Positions 1 through 7,622 are shown, numbered from the stretch's first letter. The stretch: DNA of 10,316 bases from Candidatus Thiodictyon intracellulare (GCA_016292295.1 JADNEJ010000283.1:1-10316); one strand, 5' to 3'. The notes: generated by a model not told the origin, from the letters alone. Translations and numbers: made by a program.

Positions 1-270
1 GGTGGAAGCGGCGCATCGGCAGTAGCACTCCGGCCATCGGGCGGCCATCGGGGTTTATCCCGACAGTGTACCGGGCCCGCCGCCCCGACGGGGCCCCGAA
101 GTCCGACAGGCTGCTAGCCCCAGCCGCGAGCCCTCGCCAAGCACTATCATATCCACCTGCCGACAACGGCCTTGCACAATGGGCGCGAAGGACCTAAACT
201 TCCAGCACTAAATCTGTGATGGGTTAAGGTCCAGACGAAGGTTCGAGGGCCTTGATGTTCCCCGTCATGA

Positions 271-292
271 GCCCCGCATCAGGGGTTTGTTT
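271..292 (+). terminator. Weak terminator-like hairpin in the left flank
   Basis: CCCC (272-275) can pair with GGGG (282-285) around a 6-nt loop, and the hairpin is followed by TTTGTTT (286-292). The stem is only four base pairs, so it may end a transcript coming from the left or be fortuitous. It would lie upstream of the proposed rimP promoter and so would not affect the operon. Confidence 0.25.
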
Positions 293-296
293 CGGC

Positions 297-322
297 ATTA
301 TGTAGCAATTGCAAATAGCTAT
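297..322. repeat. 26-bp AT-rich element, copy 1
   Basis: This element begins ATTATGTAGCA, continues with the palindrome GCAATTGC (305-312) and ends ATAGCTAT (315-322), itself a palindrome. A copy identical at 22 of 26 positions lies in the same orientation at 9980-10005, beyond the other end of the operon. The two core differences (AT to GC at 308-309) are paired with each other and keep the 8-bp core palindromic, which is the pattern expected of a dimeric protein site or a hairpin. Similarity stops abruptly on both sides. The function is unknown: it could be an operator, an interspersed extragenic repeat or a remnant end of a mobile element. Confidence 0.5.
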
Positions 323-492
323 CGAATTAATTTGTTACCAAAAATCTGGCGGCAACTTAGTGCGATGCCGCGATGCGAGTGGGTGGGCGCCAGGATCTCC
401 CAGATCTCGGTGAGAAACCCCGCTACCGGGGCTGGCTCAGAATCGGAAAGTCGTAGCTAAGTCACTGAATAAATAGTCATGTGCTTTTGCTG

Positions 493-498
493 TATAAT
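493..498 (+). promoter_or_regulatory. Putative -10 box of the rimP operon promoter
   Basis: A perfect sigma-70 -10 hexamer TATAAT is present, preceded directly by TG. It is not in the exact extended -10 register, because that needs one base between TG and the hexamer. No good -35 hexamer stands 16-18 bp upstream; the 17-bp register gives TAAATA at 470-475. The start of transcription would fall near 505, inside a run of eight T (503-510). It is the only strong -10 match near the start of the operon, and it leaves a leader of about 100 nt before rimP. Confidence 0.5.
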
Positions 499-504
499 GC
501 TATT

Positions 505-609
505 TTTTTTGTACGTCACGAGGTAGGTCGCCCGATCCGCGGTCAACCGTGAGATCGGCGCACCAACAGAGTGGGCCGCTGGCCCATTTTTTTTTTGGAC
601 GGTTTTTTC
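505..609 (+). promoter_or_regulatory. Structured rimP operon leader, probable attenuator
   Basis: The leader carries two consecutive hairpins. The first pairs CCGATC (532-537) with GATCGG (553-558) and has an inner stem CGG (540-542)/CCG (547-549) capped by TCAA. The second is the terminator hairpin annotated separately at 572-596. A stem-loop followed by an intrinsic terminator just before the first start codon is the usual form of a transcription attenuator. A conserved terminator upstream of rimP in gammaproteobacteria is listed in Rfam as the rimP leader; membership of this sequence is inferred from position and shape only. The ligand or factor that sets read-through cannot be told from the sequence. 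Confidence 0.6.
572..596 (+). terminator. Intrinsic terminator 13 nt before rimP
   Basis: TGGGCC (572-577) pairs perfectly with GGCCCA (581-586) around the triloop GCT and is followed by ten T (587-596). This is a full rho-independent terminator. Because it lies between the only good promoter and rimP, with no gene in between, it most likely works as an attenuator and not as the end of an upstream unit. The next bases, GGACGG (597-602), are the best candidate ribosome binding site of rimP, so the terminator, its T-run and the translation start are packed together. Confidence 0.75.
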
Positions 610-1101
610 ATGCAGCCGGTTGACAGCACCCTGACCCAGTTGGCGCACCGCGTCGTCGAGCCCATGGGCTATGAACTGGTCGGGGTAGAGCACTTCCAGC
701 GCGGCGGCGGTGCCTCCACCCTGCGTATCTACATCGACCACGGCAACGGCGTCACCTTGGACGACTGCACCCTGGTGAGTCACCAGTTGAGCGGCATCCT
801 GGATGTGGAGGACCCCCTGCCGGGACACTACGACCTAGAGGTCTCCTCGCCCGGTCTAGATCGGCCCCTTGTGTTTGCGGAGCACTTTGAACGCTTTGCC
901 GGGCAGCGGATCAAGGTCCGGCTGGCCGAGAAGGTCGAAGGCCGGCGTAACCTGGAGGGGGTGCTGCTCGGCCTGGGGCCGGCGACCGGGGGACCTGCAG
1001 TAGTCCGACTGGAGGCGGAAGGCCGCACTTGGGACCTGCCGCTGGCGGCCCTCGAATCCGCCCGTCTAATTCCTGATTTTGCAGCGGCCGAGCACACTTA
1101 G
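610..1101 (+). CDS. rimP: Ribosome maturation factor RimP
   Basis: RimP binds free 30S subunits in the cytoplasm and assists assembly of the S12/S5 region. The 163-residue product has the expected two parts: an alpha/beta N-terminal domain (about 1-85) and an SH3-like C-terminal domain (about 88-158). The family signature LEVSSPGLDRPL is at 76-87. The ATG at 610 gives a start, MQPVDSTLTQL, that fits the family; the longer frame back to a GTG at 571 would begin within the terminator hairpin and is rejected. GGACGG 7 nt upstream is a mediocre ribosome binding site. Its length is slightly above the roughly 150 residues of E. coli RimP. It is the first gene of the operon and sits behind the attenuator-like leader. 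nusA follows after 60 bp. Confidence 0.97.
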   Translation: MQPVDSTLTQLAHRVVEPMGYELVGVEHFQRGGGASTLRIYIDHGNGVTLDDCTLVSHQLSGILDVEDPLPGHYDLEVSSPGLDRPLVFAEHFERFAGQRIKVRLAEKVEGRRNLEGVLLGLGPATGGPAVVRLEAEGRTWDLPLAALESARLIPDFAAAEHT

Positions 1102-1161
1102 CCGCGGTTACCGCCAGCACCACTGCTGAAAATATGGCACAGCGCTTGAGTATGGGAAGGT

Positions 1162-2670
1162 ATGAGCAAAGAGATCCTGCTGGTCGTTGAAGCCGTATCC
1201 AATGAGAAGGATGTCCCCGAAGATGTGATCTTCGAGGCCATTGAGGCCGCGCTTGCCTCGGCCACGCGCAAGAAGCACGGCGGCGAGATCGACGCGCGTG
1301 TGGTCATCGACCGCAAGACCGGGGACTACCGAACCTTCCGCCGCTGGGAGGTCATGGAGGACCTCGAGTCGGGCGTACTGGAGGCGCCGGAGCGCCAGAT
1401 CACGCTCTCCGCGGCGGAGATGCTGGAGCCCGGGCTCAAGGCCGGAGACTTCATGGAAGAGGAGATCGACTCGGAGATCTTCGGGCGCATCGCCGCCCAG
1501 ACCGCCAAGCAGGTCATCGTCCAGAAGGTGCGGGATGCCGAGCGGACTAAGATCGTCGATGCCTACACGGAGCGCAAGGGCGAACTGGTTACCGGCATCG
1601 TCAAGAAGGCCGATCGGGGCACCATCCTGTTGGATTTGGGCAGCAATGCCGAGGCCCTGATCCCCCGGGAACACCTGATTCCACGCGAGTCGGTGCGCGC
1701 CGGCGACCGCATGCGCGGGTATCTGTTCGACGTGCGTGCCGAGGCCAAGGGGCCGCAACTGTTCGTCAGCCGGACCGCGCCGGAACTCCTGATCGAACTA
1801 TTCAAGCTCGAAGTCCCCGAGGTCGGTGAGGGCATGATCCAGATCTTGGGTGCCGCCCGGGACCCGGGCGCCCGTGCCAAGATCGCCGTACGCACCAAGG
1901 ACCCGCGCATCGACCCGGTGGGCGCCTGCGTCGGCATGCGCGGTTCGCGCGTCCAAGCAGTCTCAAACGAACTCAACGGCGAACGAGTGGACATTATTCT
2001 ATACGACGACAACCCGGCCCAATATGTGATCAACGCCATGTCGCCGGCGGACGTGGTTTCCATCGTCATCGACGAGGAGGCGCGCAGCATGGACGTGGCA
2101 GTCAAGGAGGAGAACCTCTCGCAGGCGATCGGCCGCGGCGGTCAGAACGTTCGCCTCGCCAGCCAACTCACCGGCTGGGAGTTGAACGTCATGAACGAGG
2201 AAGAGGCGGCCGCCAAGAGCGAGCAGGAGGCACACCGCTCGGTCCAGAGCTTTATGGACCAACTTGGGGTGGACGAGAATCTAGCTTCCATCCTGGTGGA
2301 CGAGGGCTTTACCAGCGTCGATGAGGTAGCCTATGTGCCGTTCGCCGAGATGCAGGCAATCGATGAGCTGGACGACGCAACGATCAATGAGTTGCGTGAA
2401 CGCGCCAAGGACGTACTGCTCACCCGCGCCATCGCCACCGAGGAGGTAGTCGGCGGCGAGCCAGCGCAGGACTTGCTGGACATGGAAGAAATGGACGAGG
2501 GCCTGGCCTTGGCCCTGACCGTCGTCGGCGTGGCGACCATAGAAGACCTGGCCGAACAGTCGGTCGATGAATTAATGGAGATCGAAGGCATGGACGCGGA
2601 GCGGGCGGCGCGCCTCATCATGAAGGCACGTGAACCCTGGTTTGCCGATGCGGGCGGGGAATCCCGTTAG
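1162..2670 (+). CDS. nusA: Transcription termination/antitermination factor NusA
   Basis: NusA binds RNA polymerase near the RNA exit channel, promotes pausing and hairpin-dependent termination, and joins Nus-factor antitermination complexes. The 502 residues show the whole gammaproteobacterial layout: RNA polymerase-binding N-terminal domain (about 1-130), S1 domain (about 138-200), KH1 with GMRG at 258-261, KH2 with GRGG at 324-327, and two helix-hairpin-helix acidic repeats (about 365-422 and 440-493). The repeats are typical of proteobacterial NusA and contact the polymerase alpha C-terminal domain. E. coli NusA has 495 residues. The start [16 protein letters not shown] matches the family. 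The purine-rich GGAAGG at 1155-1160 ends only one base before the ATG, an unusually short spacing for a Shine-Dalgarno site. In E. coli NusA represses its own operon, so action on the leader upstream of rimP is plausible but inferred. Confidence 0.98.
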   Translation: MSKEILLVVEAVSNEKDVPEDVIFEAIEAALASATRKKHGGEIDARVVIDRKTGDYRTFRRWEVMEDLESGVLEAPERQITLSAAEMLEPGLKAGDFMEEEIDSEIFGRIAAQTAKQVIVQKVRDAERTKIVDAYTERKGELVTGIVKKADRGTILLDLGSNAEALIPREHLIPRESVRAGDRMRGYLFDVRAEAKGPQLFVSRTAPELLIELFKLEVPEVGEGMIQILGAARDPGARAKIAVRTKDPRIDPVGACVGMRGSRVQAVSNELNGERVDIILYDDNPAQYVINAMSPADVVSIVIDEEARSMDVAVKEENLSQAIGRGGQNVRLASQLTGWELNVMNEEEAAAKSEQEAHRSVQSFMDQLGVDENLASILVDEGFTSVDEVAYVPFAEMQAIDELDDATINELRERAKDVLLTRAIATEEVVGGEPAQDLLDMEEMDEGLALALTVVGVATIEDLAEQSVDELMEIEGMDAERAARLIMKAREPWFADAGGESR

Positions 2671-2682
2671 GAGGTCCGTTAC

Positions 2683-5553
2683 ATGAGTGAAGTGACAGTG
2701 AAACAACTCGCCTCCACGGTCGGCATCCCAGTCGAACGTCTCCTGACTCAACTCAGTGAGGCCGGCATCAGCGCCAGCGACGCCGACTCTACCCTGACCG
2801 AGCAGGAAAAGGTTCAACTCTTGAGCTACCTGCGGCGCAGCCACGGTCGTGGCGCGGCCGAGGGCGGGGCCGACCCCAACCAGGTCACCTTGAAGCGCAA
2901 GAGCATCAGCGAATTGCGTCAGCCCGCCGTGACCCCGCGGGTACCGAGCACCAGTGCCGGCGGCGGGAGCAGTTCCCGGCCGACACCGACCGCACGCGCC
3001 AAGACGATCAGCGTCGAGGTCCGCCGTAAGCGCACCTATGTGAAGCGCGGTGACGAACCGGCGGCGCAAACCCCGCCGGAGGTGCCGACCGGGAGCCCGA
3101 CGGAAGTGGCGCCCGAGACCGTGGCGCCGCCCGCCCCGGTCGCGCGACCCGCCGCCCCGGCCTCACGCCGGCCGGCCGCACCGCCCTCGCGCCCCACCCG
3201 CGAACGCCAGACGCTGCGCAGCACCCCCATAGACGACGGCCGGCGGCGCATCGCGTTGGCGTCCATGCGCGCCGAGCAGGAGGCACGCCGCCTGGGTGAA
3301 CTGGAAGATCACGAACGCAAGACCCGCGAGGCCGCCGAACGACAGCGCGAGGCCGAAGAGGCGCAACGCCGGGCGGAGGCCGAGGCCGAGACGGCACGCC
3401 TGGCCGATGAGGCCGCACGCCCGGTCGTGGAGCCCGAGGTCATTGAGGCTGCGGAGGAGAGCGCACCGGTGCTGGTGATCCCTGCTCCCCCGGAAATGAT
3501 CCCCGATGAGGTGGAGTCGGTCGTGCGCCGTCGCGGCGAGGCCGCCAAGCCCGCCAAGAAGCCACCGGTGGTCATCACCGCCAAGAAGCCGCCGGAACTT
3601 TCTGAGAAGGAGAAATCGGTCAAGAAGGCCGGGCGCAAGGACTCACTGCGCGGCCGGGACCAAGAGGCCCCACGGGTGGAATACGAAGAGGTAGACGGCG
3701 ACACGTCCGGTGGACGCCCGCGCCGCAAGCGCAAGACCACCAAACCCCAACTGCAGGATAAGCACGTCTTCCAGCGGCCGACCATGCCGGTCATCCGCGA
3801 GGTGGCGCTGCCGGAGACCATCTCCGTCGGCGAACTTGCGAGCCGCATGTCGGTCAAGGCCGGCGATGTCGTCAAGGCCCTGTTCAAGCAGGGGATGATG
3901 GTCACCATCAACCAGATGTTGGACCGTGACACCGCCGTCCTGATCGTCGAGGAGATGGGACACACGGCCGTCGTCGCCGATCTGCGTACCACTGAGGACA
4001 CGTTGATCGAGGAGGCCGACGAGCAGTCCAGCCTGGCCGAGGCCCAGCCGCGCGCCTCGGTGGTCACCATCATGGGTCATGTCGACCACGGCAAGACCTC
4101 GCTCCTGGACTATATCCGGCGTACCCGGGTCGCCTCCGGCGAGGCCGGCGGCATCACCCAACACATCGGTGCCTACCATGTAGAGACCACTCGCGGTGTC
4201 ATCTCCTTTTTGGACACGCCCGGCCATGCCGCGTTCTCGGCGATGCGTGCACGCGGCGCCAAGGTGACGGACATCGTGGTGCTGGTGGTGGCGGCGGACG
4301 ACGGCGTCATGCCCCAGACCATTGAGGCGATCGCCCACGCCCGCGCCTCCAAGGTGCCGATCGTGGTCGCCGTCAATAAGATGGACAAGCCTGATGCCAA
4401 CCCGGACCGGGTCATGCAGGAACTGTCCCAACACGAGGTCTTGACCGAGGCCTGGGGCGGCGACACTATGCTGGTCAAGGTCTCCGCCAAGACAGGCGAG
4501 GGGATCGATGACCTGCTGGATGCCATCCTGTTGCAAGCCGAGGTGCTGGATCTCAAGGCCCCGGTGGACGGCCCTGCCCGCGGGACCATCGTCGAGTCGA
4601 GCCTGGACAAGGGCCGCGGCCCGGTGGCCACCATCCTGGTCCAAGCGGGCACGCTGCGGCGCGGCGACATGATCGTGAGCGGCGGTGAATACGGCCGGGT
4701 ACGTGCCATGTTCGACGAGGCCGGCAATCCCGTCGAGGCCGCCGGCCCCTCTATCCCGGTGCAGGTTCTGGGCCTCTCCGCCCCCCCTTACGCGGGTGAC
4801 GATGTCCTGGCGGTAGTCGATGAGCGGCGCGCCCGTGAGGTCGCCGAGTTCCGTTCCTCCCGGATGCGCCGCTCCAAGCTGGACGAGAACCGGGGTGTGA
4901 GCCTGGATCAGATCTTCTCCCAGCTCAAGGACGGAGAGCTCAAATCGGTCAACCTGATCGTAAAGGCGGACGTACAGGGCAGCCTGGAGGCTCTGCGCGA
5001 GAGCCTGCTCAAACTCACCAACGACGAGGTCAAGGTCATCTTGGTAGCAACCGGGGTCGGCGGCATCACCGAGTCCGACGCCAACCTGGCCGTGACCTCC
5101 AGCGCCATCATCCTGGGCTTCAACGTCCGGGCGGACGCGGCGGCACGGCGGGTGGTGGAGGAAAAGGCGCTCGATCTGCGTTACTACAGCATCATCTACG
5201 AGTTGATCGACGATGTGAAGAAGGCCATCTCGGGCCTGCTCAAGCCGGTGGTCACCGAGGAGATCATCGGCATGGTGGAGGTGCGCGATGTGTTCCGTTC
5301 CTCCAAGTTCGGCGCCATCGCCGGCTGCATGGTGGTCGACGGAATGATCAAACGGAACAACCCGATCCGCGTCCTGCGCAACAACGTCGTGATCTACGAG
5401 GGCACACTGGAGTCGCTGCGCCGCTACAAGGATGACGTGGCCGAGGTGCGGGCCGGCACCGACTGCGGCATCGGAGTGAAGAACTACAACGATGTCCAGG
5501 TCGGCGACCACATCGAGGTGTTCGAGCGGACCGAACGGGCGCGGGTATTGTGA
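2683..5553 (+). CDS. infB: Translation initiation factor IF-2
   Basis: IF2 is the GTPase that brings formyl-Met-tRNA to the 30S subunit and promotes subunit joining. The 956-residue protein has an IF2_N module at 1-52, a conserved basic stretch with [10 protein letters not shown] (71-80), and a Pro/Ala-rich linker (about 120-180). A charged Arg/Glu/Ala coiled-coil-like segment (about 185-245), a Lys-rich linker and a second IF2_N module (about 378-430) follow. The G domain has G1 GHVDHGKT (465-472), G3 DTPGH with the catalytic His (511-515), G4 NKMD (565-568) and G5 SAK (601-603). Domains II, III and the tRNA-binding C-terminal barrel complete it. It is longer than E. coli IF2 (890) because of the linker. 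A strong ribosome binding site, AGGAGGT, overlaps the nusA stop codon 12 nt upstream. The stop overlaps the rbfA start. Shorter IF2 forms from internal starts, known in E. coli, cannot be judged here. Confidence 0.98.
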   Translation: MSEVTVKQLASTVGIPVERLLTQLSEAGISASDADSTLTEQEKVQLLSYLRRSHGRGAAEGGADPNQVTLKRKSISELRQPAVTPRVPSTSAGGGSSSRPTPTARAKTISVEVRRKRTYVKRGDEPAAQTPPEVPTGSPTEVAPETVAPPAPVARPAAPASRRPAAPPSRPTRERQTLRSTPIDDGRRRIALASMRAEQEARRLGELEDHERKTREAAERQREAEEAQRRAEAEAETARLADEAARPVVEPEVIEAAEESAPVLVIPAPPEMIPDEVESVVRRRGEAAKPAKKPPVVITAKKPPELSEKEKSVKKAGRKDSLRGRDQEAPRVEYEEVDGDTSGGRPRRKRKTTKPQLQDKHVFQRPTMPVIREVALPETISVGELASRMSVKAGDVVKALFKQGMMVTINQMLDRDTAVLIVEEMGHTAVVADLRTTEDTLIEEADEQSSLAEAQPRASVVTIMGHVDHGKTSLLDYIRRTRVASGEAGGITQHIGAYHVETTRGVISFLDTPGHAAFSAMRARGAKVTDIVVLVVAADDGVMPQTIEAIAHARASKVPIVVAVNKMDKPDANPDRVMQELSQHEVLTEAWGGDTMLVKVSAKTGEGIDDLLDAILLQAEVLDLKAPVDGPARGTIVESSLDKGRGPVATILVQAGTLRRGDMIVSGGEYGRVRAMFDEAGNPVEAAGPSIPVQVLGLSAPPYAGDDVLAVVDERRAREVAEFRSSRMRRSKLDENRGVSLDQIFSQLKDGELKSVNLIVKADVQGSLEALRESLLKLTNDEVKVILVATGVGGITESDANLAVTSSAIILGFNVRADAAARRVVEEKALDLRYYSIIYELIDDVKKAISGLLKPVVTEEIIGMVEVRDVFRSSKFGAIAGCMVVDGMIKRNNPIRVLRNNVVIYEGTLESLRRYKDDVAEVRAGTDCGIGVKNYNDVQVGDHIEVFERTERARVL

Positions 5554-6032
5554 AGGAATTTGATCGTACCGAGCGGATCGGCGCCGAGCTTAAGCGTGAG
5601 CTCTACGAGGTGCTGCGCGACGAGGTGAGGGACCCGCGCCTCGCGGATCTAAGCATCCATGAAATCCGTGTGGTAAATGACCTGTCCCACGCCAAGGTCT
5701 TTTTCACCTGCCTGCCGACGGTGGGCGACGAGACGACCGACATCGACACCGATGGTGCTCACGGGGTCGCACAGACGCGGCTGCTCAACGGACGGCTCGC
5801 CGGCTTCCTGCGCCATGCCCTGGCCCAGCGAGTGCGGCTGCGCACCATGCCGGAACTGCACTTTGTCTATGACGAGTCCATCGATACCGGGATGCGCCTG
5901 TCGGCCCTCATCGACCATGCGGTCGAGGGGCTCGCAGACCCGGCGGACGCCGACCTCGATGACGGCAAGGACAGCAGCACGGACGACGACGACATGTCGG
6001 CACCCGGCCGCGTACAGGAGCAACCGCGATGA
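5550..6032 (+). CDS. rbfA: 30S ribosome-binding factor RbfA
   Basis: RbfA is a KH-fold protein that binds the immature 30S subunit near the 5' end of 16S rRNA and acts late in maturation and in cold adaptation. The family core covers residues 1-122: REL and RDPRL near 16-31, the strand AKVFFT (48-53), and the signature [17 protein letters not shown] (100-116). The GTG at 5550 overlaps the infB TGA (GTGA, 4 nt), and no good ribosome binding site precedes it, so translation probably depends on ribosomes finishing infB. The protein has 160 residues against 133 in E. coli. The extra length is mainly a low-complexity acidic tail (about 129-148), with a Ser/Thr/Asp stretch ending in DDDD, and is presumably disordered. 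The stop overlaps the truB start. Confidence 0.96.
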   Translation: MKEFDRTERIGAELKRELYEVLRDEVRDPRLADLSIHEIRVVNDLSHAKVFFTCLPTVGDETTDIDTDGAHGVAQTRLLNGRLAGFLRHALAQRVRLRTMPELHFVYDESIDTGMRLSALIDHAVEGLADPADADLDDGKDSSTDDDDMSAPGRVQEQPR

Positions 6033-6955
6033 TGGGCGGCAAGCGGCGTAATTCGGGGCGTGACGTCACCGGTATCCTGCTGTTGGACAAGCCGCTCGGC
6101 ATCACCTCCAACGACGCATTGCAGCGCGTCAAGCGCCTGTATCGTGCCGTCAAGGCGGGGCATACGGGCAGCCTGGACCCCTTGGCCACCGGACTCCTGC
6201 CGGTCTGTCTGGGGGCGGCCACCAAGTTCTCCGCCTTCCTACTGGACGCGGACAAGCGTTACCGCGTGCGGGTACGACTCGGCGTCACCACCACCACGGC
6301 CGATGCCGAGGGCGAGGTGGTGGAGACCAAGCCGGTGGAGGGGGTCGACGAGGCCCGGGTGCGCGCGGTTCTGGAGCAGTTTCTGGGCCTGATCGACCAG
6401 CTCCCGCCCATGTACTCGGCGATCAAGCAGGGGGGCGAGCGGCTCTACAAACTGGCCCGCCAAGGTGTGGAGGTCGAACGCGCCAAGCGCCCCATCCATA
6501 TTTTCTCCCTGGATCTGCTCGCCTGCGAGTGGCCGGAGATCGAACTCGACGTGCACTGTTCCAAAGGCACCTATGTCCGCACCCTGGCCGAAGACATCGG
6601 CCGTGAACTCGGCTGCGGCGGCCATGTGAGCCGATTGCGCCGTACCGGGGTCGGACCCTACGCGGAGAACGTGCTCGAATTCATCACCCTGGATCAGGTG
6701 CGTGACCTAGCGGACCAGGAGGGCGCGGCGGCGCGACTCGACGCCCTACTGCTGCCGTTGGATTCCGCCCTGTGCCATTGGCCAGCGGTACGCCTGTCCG
6801 CCGATGCCGCCTTCTACCTCCAGCAGGGCCAGGCCGTGCTGGTCCCCCAGGCACCGACCGAGGGCCTGGTGCGACTCTATGACGTCTCCAAGCAATTCCT
6901 GGGCGTCGGTGAGATCCAGGACGACGGCAAGGTACAGCCGAAACGTTTGGTATAA
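6029..6955 (+). CDS. truB: tRNA pseudouridine(55) synthase TruB
   Basis: TruB converts uridine 55 in the T-loop of nearly all tRNAs to pseudouridine and also acts as a tRNA chaperone. The 308 residues include the motif [14 protein letters not shown] from 44, in which D50 is the catalytic aspartate, followed by the conserved [17 protein letters not shown] (128-144) and [13 protein letters not shown] (179-191). The PUA-like C-terminal domain spans about 250-307. The length is close to the 314 of E. coli. The ATG at 6029 overlaps the rbfA TGA (ATGA) and has AGGAG at 6016-6020, 8 nt upstream; a second ATG at 6032 would shorten the product by one residue only. The pairing with rbfA is the classical operon arrangement and suggests coupled translation. 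Confidence 0.98.
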   Translation: MMGGKRRNSGRDVTGILLLDKPLGITSNDALQRVKRLYRAVKAGHTGSLDPLATGLLPVCLGAATKFSAFLLDADKRYRVRVRLGVTTTTADAEGEVVETKPVEGVDEARVRAVLEQFLGLIDQLPPMYSAIKQGGERLYKLARQGVEVERAKRPIHIFSLDLLACEWPEIELDVHCSKGTYVRTLAEDIGRELGCGGHVSRLRRTGVGPYAENVLEFITLDQVRDLADQEGAAARLDALLLPLDSALCHWPAVRLSADAAFYLQQGQAVLVPQAPTEGLVRLYDVSKQFLGVGEIQDDGKVQPKRLV

Positions 6956-6956
6956 G

Positions 6957-7022
6957 CAGTAGCCAGTGGTGAGTGAGTAGTGATTAGCGCTACCAACCAC
7001 CCGCTGACTACTGACCAACTAC
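6957..7022. repeat. Imperfect inverted repeat of AGTAGT/AGTGGT units after truB
   Basis: Directly after the truB stop is a stretch of stuttering AGT-type words (AGTAG, AGTGGT, GAGTGAGTAGTGA) followed by their complements (ACTACTGACC, AACTAC). Pairings include GTAG (6959-6962) with CTAC (7019-7022), GGT (6968-6970) with ACC (7014-7016), and AGTAGT (6976-6981) with ACTACT (7007-7012). The centre holds the palindrome TAGCGCTA (6985-6992). There is no T-run, so this is not an intrinsic terminator. It looks like a degenerate interspersed repeat, or a transcript hairpin protecting the 3' end of the upstream message. I recall similar AGTAGT/AGTGGT strings between genes of purple sulfur bacteria, but I cannot verify that here. 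Confidence 0.5.
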
Positions 7023-7125
7023 GGCCCGATCCCCTGATGTCATTGTCGGGGCGGTCAGCGGCAGCAGGTGCCGCCGCTCCAGGGTCAAAATTCTCAAGTC
7101 CCTATTACGAATCAGGAGACCCGCA
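7023..7125 (+). promoter_or_regulatory. rpsO leader with a GC hairpin
   Basis: The leader contains GCGGCA (7058-7063) paired with TGCCGC (7069-7074) around a 5-nt loop, then an AT-richer stretch and the ribosome binding site AGGAG (7114-7118), 7 nt before the start codon. In E. coli, S15 represses its own synthesis by binding a structure over its start site; whether this leader does so is inference. No clear sigma-70 promoter is visible. TATTAC at 7103-7108 could serve as a weak -10 but has no matching -35. The 12-mer AGGTGCCGCCGC at 7066-7077 recurs exactly at 7470-7481, after rpsO. Confidence 0.35.
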
Positions 7126-7395
7126 ATGACTATGACTGCCGCCCAGAAGAAAGAAGTCGTCACGGCCTATGCCCGCGGAGAGAATGACACCGGTTCACCC
7201 GAGGTGCAGGTCGCACTCCTGACCGCTCGCATCCAGGGTCTGACCGATCACTTCAGCACCCACAAGCACGACCACCACTCACGCCGCGGCCTGGTGCGGA
7301 TGGTCAATTCCCGGCGCAAGCTGCTCGATTATCTCAAAGGTGAGAATCTGGACCGCTATCGCGAACTGATCACGCGTCTCGGCCTGCGTCGCTAA
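7126..7395 (+). CDS. rpsO: 30S ribosomal protein S15
   Basis: S15 is a primary 16S rRNA-binding protein that nucleates the central domain (platform) of the 30S subunit and forms an intersubunit bridge. The 89-residue product has exactly the E. coli length. It contains [17 protein letters not shown] (20-36) and the signature [22 protein letters not shown] (45-66), and it ends in LGLRR. The ATG at 7126 gives the family length; a second ATG two codons later would also be served by the AGGAG at 7114-7118 but would shorten the protein. It lies between two structured spacers, which suggests that its message is controlled or processed separately from truB and pnp. Confidence 0.98.
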   Translation: MTMTAAQKKEVVTAYARGENDTGSPEVQVALLTARIQGLTDHFSTHKHDHHSRRGLVRMVNSRRKLLDYLKGENLDRYRELITRLGLRR

Positions 7396-7622
7396 GACGA
7401 GCCCACGGACCGGCGACGGCGGTCGTCCGGTCCCGGGTCCCGCGGCGCGACGCCGGGACCCCACACCTAAGGTGCCGCCGCGAGGGCGGCGCCCCCGAGC
7501 ACCCGACGCACCAGGACGCTTGAAGCTGCGGTGACTCAACACCCGAGGCCCAAACCAGCGATCGACGGACGCGGAACCGGACCGGCGATCCAGGCCCGAG
7601 GCACAGACCCGAGGTAAGACCC
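7396..7622 (+). promoter_or_regulatory. rpsO-pnp spacer with three tandem hairpins
   Basis: Three strong hairpins stand back to back from 12 nt after the rpsO stop. Hairpin 1 (7407-7433) pairs GGACCGG with CCGGTCC and continues as CGAC/GTCG with one bulged T. Hairpin 2 (7435-7461) pairs GGGTCCC with GGGACCC and continues as GGCG/CGCC. Hairpin 3 (7471-7493) pairs GGTGCCGCC with GGCGGCGCC and includes one G-U pair. None has a T-run, so read-through into pnp is expected. In E. coli this spacer holds a terminator and an RNase III site through which PNPase limits its own synthesis; the same role here is inference from position and stem strength. The rest, to 7622, is unstructured GC-rich sequence with three CCCGAGG words. 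Confidence 0.6.

Larger units (their letters stand above)
1..485. other. Left flank without a convincing gene
   Basis: No ORF here resembles a family I recognise. Two partly complementary frames stay open to the left edge: a + strand frame ending in TAA at 195-197, and a - strand frame running from about 190 down to base 1 that includes the stretch INPDGRPMAGVLLPMRR. Either could be the tip of a gene lying outside the window, but neither has a clear start or recognisable motif. GC-rich hairpins occur near 75-97 and at 418-431 (CCCCG/CGGGG with a 4-nt loop); the latter has no T-run and so is not an intrinsic terminator. Bases 290-350 are distinctly AT-rich. No tRNA is visible, although in E. 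coli metY lies directly upstream of rimP. Confidence 0.4.

Noticed and set aside
236..252. GGTTCGAGG, resembling a tRNA T-arm
   Set aside because: The T-loop lacks the pyrimidine and closing C residues needed, and no acceptor or anticodon stem can be drawn around it.
418..431. Hairpin CCCCG/CGGGG as a terminator of an upstream gene
   Set aside because: The stem is stable but no T-run follows, and no gene is seen to its left.
571..609. Extended rimP start at GTG 571
   Set aside because: It would encode the terminator hairpin and its T-run and adds 13 residues absent from RimP. The ATG at 610 fits the family.
457..828. A 123-codon - strand frame across the rimP promoter and 5' end
   Set aside because: It overlaps the promoter, terminator and rimP on the opposite strand and has no recognisable protein features.
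3643..5511. A 622-codon open frame on the - strand inside infB
   Set aside because: It is antisense to a fully conserved IF2 G domain and C-terminus. Its product is rich in His, Asp, Gly and Leu, as expected from reading GC-rich codons backwards. It has no domain of its own.
7396..7622. CRISPR-like or tandem repeat array in the rpsO-pnp spacer
   Set aside because: The three hairpins differ in sequence and spacing. Only short words such as CCCGAGG repeat, so there is no array.
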